NCBI GenBank assembly: GCA_963791945.1
Contig: CAWBUD010000002.1
Location: 3,596,001-3,660,000, forward strand
DNA: 64,000 bases
Source of the DNA: PALSA-1003 sp963791945
GTDB lineage: Bacteria > Pseudomonadota > Gammaproteobacteria > Burkholderiales > Casimicrobiaceae
Direction of reading: 5' to 3'
Below the pieces are notes generated by a model, which was given only the letters and a program-made list of their open reading frames with translations, searched no databases and was not told the DNA's origin. The position numbers and the translations under genes were made by a program. Below, piece by piece: positions 59,293 to 64,000 of the stretch; the stretch's first letter is position 1; each line of letters opens with the position of its first letter.

Positions 59293-60566
59293 TCGGACCC
59301 CGGCGCCGCGGCCGGGGCCGCCTCGTTCCACGGCGCCACGCGCAACAGCAGCGCCATCCCCGGCAGGGCGAGCATGGTGCAGAGAATGAAGAACGCGAAC
59401 CAGCCCGTCTGCTCGACGATCCAGCCGGTGCTTGCGTTGACCAGCGAGCGCGGAACCGAGGCGAGGCTCGTGAACAGAGCGAACTGCGTCGCCGTGTAGC
59501 GCGGGTCGGTCGCGCGGGCGATGAACGCGGTGAACGCCGCGGTGCCCAGCCCCACGCCCAGCGCTTCGAAGGCGATCACCAGCGCGAGCAGCGCACGGTC
59601 GGGCTGGTGCACGTAGGCGAGCCACGCGAAGCCGAGGATCGACACCACCTGCACCGCGCCGAACAGCCACAGGCCGCGGTTGATGCCGATCTTGAGCATC
59701 CAGAGGCCGCCGAGGAGCCCGCCGATCACGCTGGCCCACAAGCCGGCGTTCTTGGCGATGAGGCCGATATCGGTCTTGGAAAAGCCCATGTCCAGGTAGA
59801 ACGGCGTCGCGAGCGCGGTGGCCATCGAATCGCCGAGCTTGTAGAGAAAGACGAATGCCAGCACCAGCAGCGCCTGCGCGACGCCGGCGCGCGTGACGAA
59901 CTCGTGGAACGGCTCCACAACGGCCTCGGTGAGGGTGCGTGGGGCGGGTCGCGAGAGCGTCGGCTCGGACACGAGCAACGTGTTGGCGATGCCCGGCAAC
60001 ATGAAGAGCGCCGTCACGGTGAACACCGTCTGCCACGGCAGGAGGTCGGCGAGAATGAGCGAAAGCGCGCCCGGCACCAAGCTCGAGATGCGATACGCCT
60101 GCACATGGATCGAATTGCCCAGGCCCAGCTCCGCGTCGGGAAGCAGCTCGCGCCGATAAGCGTCGAGCACGATGTCCTGGGTCGCGGCGAAGAACGCCAC
60201 CGCCGTGGCGAGATAGGCGATGGTCCACAGGTCGAGCTGCGGGGAGAGCGCGCCGAAAAGCGGGATCGACAACAGAAGCAGCACCTGCGTGGCGAGCATC
60301 CACCCGCGACGCCGGCCCAATACGGGCACGGCATAGCGGTCGACCAGAGGCGCCCAGAGGAACTTCCACGTGAACGGCAGCTGGATGAGCGCGAAAAGTC
60401 CGATCGCGCGCAGCTCGACCTGTTCGGAGCGCAACCACGCCGGCAACAGGTTGAGCAGGATGTACAGCGGCAACCCGGAGCTGAACCCGGTGAACACGCA
60501 GATCAGCATCCGCCGGTTGAACAGCGCCGCCCGCCAGCCGATCGGCGACTGGGTCATCGGCGGCAT
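59289..60566 (-). CDS. AmpG-like major facilitator permease
   Basis: 425 residues with about 12 membrane segments. The start (FTGFSSGLPLYILLNLLPAWLR), FTWKFLWAPLVDRYAVP, RRGWML and ATQDIVLDAYRRELLP are AmpG signatures. AmpG imports anhydromuropeptides from the periplasm for cell-wall recycling; paralogues with other substrates exist, so the exact role is probable, not certain. It overlaps the broken methyltransferase downstream and lies 61 bp after metW. Confidence 0.88.
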   Translation of the reverse strand: MPPMTQSPIGWRAALFNRRMLICVFTGFSSGLPLYILLNLLPAWLRSEQVELRAIGLFALIQLPFTWKFLWAPLVDRYAVPVLGRRRGWMLATQVLLLLSIPLFGALSPQLDLWTIAYLATAVAFFAATQDIVLDAYRRELLPDAELGLGNSIHVQAYRISSLVPGALSLILADLLPWQTVFTVTALFMLPGIANTLLVSEPTLSRPAPRTLTEAVVEPFHEFVTRAGVAQALLVLAFVFLYKLGDSMATALATPFYLDMGFSKTDIGLIAKNAGLWASVIGGLLGGLWMLKIGINRGLWLFGAVQVVSILGFAWLAYVHQPDRALLALVIAFEALGVGLGTAAFTAFIARATDPRYTATQFALFTSLASVPRSLVNASTGWIVEQTGWFAFFILCTMLALPGMALLLRVAPWNEAAPAAAPGSE

Positions 60567-60627
60567 TGTAGCCGCTCGCCGAGGTCCGCCCGCGCTCGGG
60601 CTCCAGCGCGGTCGCGCGACCTCGCGC

Positions 60628-61218
60628 TCACTTGCGCCGGAACCGGTAGATCGCGAGCGAGCCGAAGAGATTGGGGAGCACCGTCACTCGCCGGGCGTCG
60701 TGCAGAACGACGCGCTCGAGCACGTCGAAGGCGTGCGCTGCGCAGAACGCGTCGAAGTCAGCGACCGTGCACAGGTGAATGTTGGGCGTGTCGAACCACT
60801 GGTACGGCAGGCTGGGTGAGACGGGCATGCGGCCGAAAAGCACCTGCACGCGATGCGACCAGTGCGCGAAGTTCGGAAAGGTGACGATCGCCTCGCGGCC
60901 CACGCGCAGCATCTCCAGAACGATCTCTTCGGTGTGGCGCATGGCCTGCAGCGTCTGCGAAAGGATGACGCTGTCGAAGCTCTGGTCGTCGAAGCCCGCG
61001 AGGCCGGACTCGAGGTCGCTCTGGAGGACGTTGACGCCGTTGCCGATCGAGGCCAGCACGCCGGCATCGTCGATCTCGATGCCGTAACCGCTCACGCCCC
61101 GCGCTTCGCGCAGGTAGGCGAAGAGGCTTCCGTCGCCGCAGCCCAGGTCGAGCACCTGCGCGCCGTGCCTGATCCAGCCCGCGATGGTCGAGAAATCCGG
61201 CCGGAGAATGCGCGTCAT
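60628..61218 (-). CDS. metW: Methionine biosynthesis protein MetW
   Basis: 196 residues from ATG 61218, overlapping the metX stop (ATGA). Class I methyltransferase fold with VLDLGCGDGSLFAYL, then the MetW-typical VILSQTLQAMRHTEEIVLEM, TFPNFAHWSHRVQVLFGRMP and QWFDTPNIHLCTVADFDAFC. MetW is required with MetX for homoserine acylation in several proteobacteria. Confidence 0.95.
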   Translation of the reverse strand: MTRILRPDFSTIAGWIRHGAQVLDLGCGDGSLFAYLREARGVSGYGIEIDDAGVLASIGNGVNVLQSDLESGLAGFDDQSFDSVILSQTLQAMRHTEEIVLEMLRVGREAIVTFPNFAHWSHRVQVLFGRMPVSPSLPYQWFDTPNIHLCTVADFDAFCAAHAFDVLERVVLHDARRVTVLPNLFGSLAIYRFRRK

Positions 61219-62342
61219 CGCGGCAACCGCTCGAGGTAGGCGCGCACGATCGCGTGGTACTGCGGCGTGTCGAGGAGAAACGCGTCGTGGCCGTGCGGCG
61301 CAACGATCTCCGCATAGGAGACGTCGCGCCGATTGTCGACCAGCGCCTTCACGATCTCGCGCGAACGCGCGGGCGCGAATCGCCAGTCGGTCGTGAAGGA
61401 GACGACGAGAAACCGGCAGGTCGCCGGCGAGAGCGCCCTGGCGAGGCTGCCGCCGGCGGCCGCCGCGGGATCGAAGTAGTCGAGCGCCTTGGTGATGCGA
61501 AGGTACGTGTTCGCGTCGAAGTACTCGGAGAACTTCTCGCCCTGGTAGCGCAGGTACGATTCGATCTCGAACTCCGGGGCGAACGAGTAATTGAGGCCTT
61601 CGCGGAGCGCCCGGCCGAATTTCTCGCCCATCTGCTCGTCGGAGATGTAGGTGATGTGCCCGATCATCCGCGCCACGCGCAGACCTCGCACGGGCTTCAC
61701 GCCATGGGCGTAGTAATGCCCGTCGTGAAACTCCGGATCGGTCATGATGGCCGCGCGCGCGACTTCGTTGAATGCGATGTTCTGCGCCGAGAGATTGGGC
61801 GCGGCGGCGATCACCAGCGCAGTGCCGATGCGCTCCGGATAGCGGATCGCCCACGAGAGCGCCTGCATGCCGCCGAGACTGCCGCCCATCACCGCGGCGA
61901 AGCGCTCGATGCCGAGCCGGTCGGCGAGCCGCGCCTGCGCGTCGACCCAGTCCTCGACGGTGACGATGGGGAAATCCGAGCCCCAGGGCTCGCCCGTCGC
62001 CGGGTTGATCGACGCCGGACCGGTCGAGCCGAAGCAGCTGCCGATGTTGTTGACACCGACGACGAAGAAGCGATTCGTATCGACGGGCTTGCCGGGGCCC
62101 ACCATGTTGTCCCACCAGCCTTCGCTGTCGTCGCGATCCGCGTACGTTCCGGCGACATGGTGGGAAGCGTTGAGCGCGTGGCAGACGAGGATCGCGTTGG
62201 AGCGCGCGGCATCGAGCGTGCCGTAGGTTTCGTACATCAGCTCGAAAGCGGGGAGCGCCGCGCCGGAGGAGAGCCGGAGCGATTCCCCGAACGACGCGCG
62301 TTGCGGTCGCACGATGCCGACGGAGCCGGGCGCTGGGGTCAT
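61215..62342 (-). CDS. metX: Homoserine O-acyltransferase MetX
   Basis: 375 residues from ATG 62342. Alpha/beta hydrolase fold; nucleophile elbow VMGGSLGGMQALSWAIRYPE, acid region TTDWRFAPARSREIV and base HGHDAFLLD. FELMYETYGTLDAARSNAIL and HVAGTYADRDDSEGWWDNMVGPG are conserved. It transfers acetyl or succinyl to homoserine in methionine synthesis; the acyl donor is not decided here. No strong ribosome binding site is visible, as the terminator ends 10 nt before the ATG. Expression is predicted to be controlled by the upstream SAM-II-like riboswitch. Confidence 0.95.
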   Translation of the reverse strand: MTPAPGSVGIVRPQRASFGESLRLSSGAALPAFELMYETYGTLDAARSNAILVCHALNASHHVAGTYADRDDSEGWWDNMVGPGKPVDTNRFFVVGVNNIGSCFGSTGPASINPATGEPWGSDFPIVTVEDWVDAQARLADRLGIERFAAVMGGSLGGMQALSWAIRYPERIGTALVIAAAPNLSAQNIAFNEVARAAIMTDPEFHDGHYYAHGVKPVRGLRVARMIGHITYISDEQMGEKFGRALREGLNYSFAPEFEIESYLRYQGEKFSEYFDANTYLRITKALDYFDPAAAAGGSLARALSPATCRFLVVSFTTDWRFAPARSREIVKALVDNRRDVSYAEIVAPHGHDAFLLDTPQYHAIVRAYLERLPR

Positions 62343-62351
62343 GGGCGCAAT

Positions 62352-62382
62352 AAAAAACCCGATCAGCTTGTCGCTAATCGGG
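62352..62382 (-). terminator. Attenuator hairpin between riboswitch and metX
   Basis: On the minus strand CCCGATTAGC-GACAA-GCTGATCGGG forms a 10-bp stem (one G-U) followed by TTTTTT, an intrinsic terminator ending 10 nt before the metX ATG. CAAGCTGATCG in its loop and 3' arm is exactly complementary to CGATCAGCTTG in the aptamer, which would give an antiterminator. Confidence 0.9.
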
Positions 62383-62399
62383 TCGGTCGGAACGAAGAA

Positions 62400-62490
62400 A
62401 CCTCGCCGCTTTAGCCGTATTTGTCGAAGGCCCGTCGCGCTTGGGACCTCCTTCGCGCCCGCAAGCTGATCGTCAAATCGGCGCGTCTCG
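62400..62490 (-). promoter_or_regulatory. SAM-II-type riboswitch upstream of metX
   Basis: On the minus strand the sequence has the SAM-II core: P1 strands CGCGCC and GGGCGCG enclosing GATTTGACGATCAGCTTGC, then, after an extra hairpin-forming insert (AAGG...CCTT), ACAAATACGGCTAAAGC, corresponding to the conserved AAAT...GCTAAA pseudoknot side. SAM-II aptamers precede metX/metA genes and bind S-adenosylmethionine. The gene downstream is metX, which fits. The long insert between P1 and the pseudoknot strand (about 29 nt) is larger than in compact examples. Confidence 0.85.
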
Positions 62491-62531
62491 CGTAGTTTAG
62501 CGGCGCGCAGCGCGTTGTCAATTCAGCCAGT

Positions 62532-64000
62532 TCATGCGTTGAGCTTGGCCAGCAGTGCGACCAGCTTGGCGGGCTCGTCGACGTTGCGCATCCGGGCGAC
62601 GATGGCCTTGGCGGCCTGCAGCTCGCTCGTCAGCACGCGCTGCTTCACCGACAGTACGTGCGCCGGGTGCATCGAGAAGTCGAGGAGCCCCATCCCGAGG
62701 AGCAGCCGCGTGAAGCGCACGTCGCCTGCCATCTCGCCGCACACCGCGATCGGCACGCCCGCCTTGTGGGCGGTGGAGATCGCCAGCGCGATGAGCTTGA
62801 TCACCGCCGGATGCAGCGCATCGTAGAGCTGCGACACGGCGTCGTCGGAGCGATCGACCGCGAGCGTGTACTGGATCAGATCGTTGGTGCCGATGGACAG
62901 GAAGTCGAGCCGGGTCGCGAAAGCGCCCAGCGACAGCACCGCCGCCGGGATCTCGATCATGCCGCCGACTTCGATGCCCGAATCGAAGTCGACCTTCTGC
63001 TCGCGCAAGCCCTCCTTCGCCTGCGCGATGAGCGCGAGCGCCTGCTCGATTTCGCCCACCGACGAGAGCATGGGCAGCAGGATCTTCACCTTGCCGTAGG
63101 TCGAGGCGCGCAGGATCGCGCGAAGCTGAGTGAGAAAAAGCCGCGGCTCCGCGAGACAGAAGCGCACCGCGCGCAGGCCGAGTGCCGGGTTCGGCGCCAC
63201 GCGCGTCAATCCGTCGAGGCCCTCCTTGTGCTTGTCCGCGCCCAGGTCGAAGGTGCGGATCGTCACCGGCTTGTCCTTCATGCCTGCCGCAACCGAACGA
63301 TAGGCTTCGAACTGCTCGTCCTCCGACGGCAGCCCGTCCCGGTTCAGGAACAGGAACTCGGTGCGGAACAATCCGACCCCGCTCGCGCCGTTTTCGATCG
63401 CCGGCTCGAGGTCCTCGGGCAGCTCGATGTTCGCCATCAGCTCGACCCTGCAGCCGTCGAGCGTGGTCGCCGGCGTCGTGCGCAACCGGCGCAGCTTCTG
63501 CAAGTCAAGCTCGAACTCTTCCTGCCTCAGGCGGTACTCGGCGAGGACCGATCGGTCGGGATTGACGATGACGACGTTGCGTCCGCCGTCGACGATCAGC
63601 ATCTCGTTCTCGCGTATCAGCGCGCGCCCGTTGTGCGTCGCGACCACGGCGGGAACGTTCAGGCTGCGGGCGACGATCGCCGTGTGGGAAGTCACGCCCC
63701 CCAGATCGGTAAGGAAAGCCGCGAAGTGCTGGTTCTTGAATTGGATCACGTCGGCCGGAGAGAGATCGTGAGCGACGAGGATGGTGTGGTCCTGGACCGA
63801 TCGCAGCGGTCCCGGCTTGCCCATCAGCACCTTGAGCACGCGTTCGACGACGTGGACGACGTCGGCCTTGCGCTCGCGAAGATAGGAATCCTCGATCGAA
63901 TCGAACTGTTCGATGAGCACGCCCAACTGCTGCGTCAGCGCCCATTCCGCATTGCACAACTGCTCGGCGATCGTGCGCTTCGGCGCCTCGTGCAGGGTGG
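62532..64000 (-). CDS. ptsI: PTS enzyme I (phosphoenolpyruvate-protein phosphotransferase), C-terminal part
   Basis: About 489 residues; the 5' end lies beyond the window. The visible part starts TLHEAPKRTIAEQL and includes the phospho-histidine region GGVTSHTAIVARSLNVPAVV, the linker, and the PEP-binding barrel with SGVGLFRTEFLFLNRDGLPS, DLGADK, IEIPAAVLS, SIGTNDLIQYTLAVDRSDD and the active cysteine in AVCGEMAGD. It phosphorylates HPr from PEP. The C-terminus ends 42 bp before the metX riboswitch region on the same strand. Confidence 0.96.
   Translation of the reverse strand, partial: TLHEAPKRTIAEQLCNAEWALTQQLGVLIEQFDSIEDSYLRERKADVVHVVERVLKVLMGKPGPLRSVQDHTILVAHDLSPADVIQFKNQHFAAFLTDLGGVTSHTAIVARSLNVPAVVATHNGRALIRENEMLIVDGGRNVVIVNPDRSVLAEYRLRQEEFELDLQKLRRLRTTPATTLDGCRVELMANIELPEDLEPAIENGASGVGLFRTEFLFLNRDGLPSEDEQFEAYRSVAAGMKDKPVTIRTFDLGADKHKEGLDGLTRVAPNPALGLRAVRFCLAEPRLFLTQLRAILRASTYGKVKILLPMLSSVGEIEQALALIAQAKEGLREQKVDFDSGIEVGGMIEIPAAVLSLGAFATRLDFLSIGTNDLIQYTLAVDRSDDAVSQLYDALHPAVIKLIALAISTAHKAGVPIAVCGEMAGDVRFTRLLLGMGLLDFSMHPAHVLSVKQRVLTSELQAAKAIVARMRNVDEPAKLVALLAKLNA

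Noticed and set aside
1..64000. CRISPR array, rRNA operon or prophage structural genes
   Set aside because: No regularly spaced repeats, no rRNA sequence and no capsid, tail or terminase genes were seen; the integrase region has only DUF4224 and remnants beside it.

Overview
This window looks like a GC-rich betaproteobacterial chromosome segment. The evidence is gene order: gatCAB diverging from mreBCD-mrdA-rodA, pyrE diverging from an exonuclease III gene, metX-metW next to an ampG-like permease, and tolB-pal-cpoB. The species cannot be named from the sequence. The window has two parts. Positions 1 to about 24.9 kb read as accessory DNA. From about 25 kb to the end it is mostly conserved housekeeping chromosome, sprinkled with a short GC-rich palindromic repeat (GTAGCCCGGG...) that I did not see in the left part.

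Left part, minus strand (12.8 kb down to 1). A tripartite RND efflux operon (adaptor, pump, outer-membrane channel) is followed by a large PLP-dependent amino-acid decarboxylase, an AspT-type antiporter, an AOC-barrel-like lipoprotein, a DASS-family carboxylate transporter and the start of a second AspT antiporter. Decarboxylase plus AspT antiporter is the layout of a decarboxylation/antiport cycle that consumes cytoplasmic protons, but the decarboxylase and the DASS gene each carry a frameshift.

Left part, 12.9 to 21.2 kb. A membrane-bound triple-PAS histidine kinase and a FixJ-type regulator are translationally coupled. Around them lie a SYLF lipid-binding protein, two receiver-only proteins, a patatin-like lipoprotein (three frameshifts), a periplasmic repeat protein and a truncated DUF3313 protein. 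A palindrome close to ATTGGACC-NN-GGTCCAAT precedes each transcription unit except the kinase/regulator pair, whose start is shared with the divergent SYLF site. This looks like a local, autoregulated envelope-related regulon and is the most novel element here. From 21.2 to 24.9 kb follow an IS630 remnant, about 1.7 kb without recognisable genes, a relic integrase, and a DUF4224 protein plus intact tyrosine integrase abutting tRNA-Lys(CTT), the probable right end of an integrated island.

Right part. Two tandem DUF4397 lipoproteins, a TraB/GumN protein, small envelope proteins, tRNA-Lys(TTT), a DUF1178 protein, an ECF sigma factor with a putative anti-sigma partner, a mutY-tctC-hydrolase operon, cpoB-pal-tolB, rlpA-rodA-mrdA-mreDCB (cell elongation), gatCAB, a second DPBB lipoprotein, two ABC-F proteins (EttA and a YheS/Uup type), pyrE, exonuclease III, a broken methyltransferase, an AmpG-like permease, metW-metX under a SAM-II-type riboswitch with an intrinsic terminator, and the 3' part of ptsI. 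About six genes are broken by small indels; whether these are real decay or assembly errors cannot be settled from the sequence alone.
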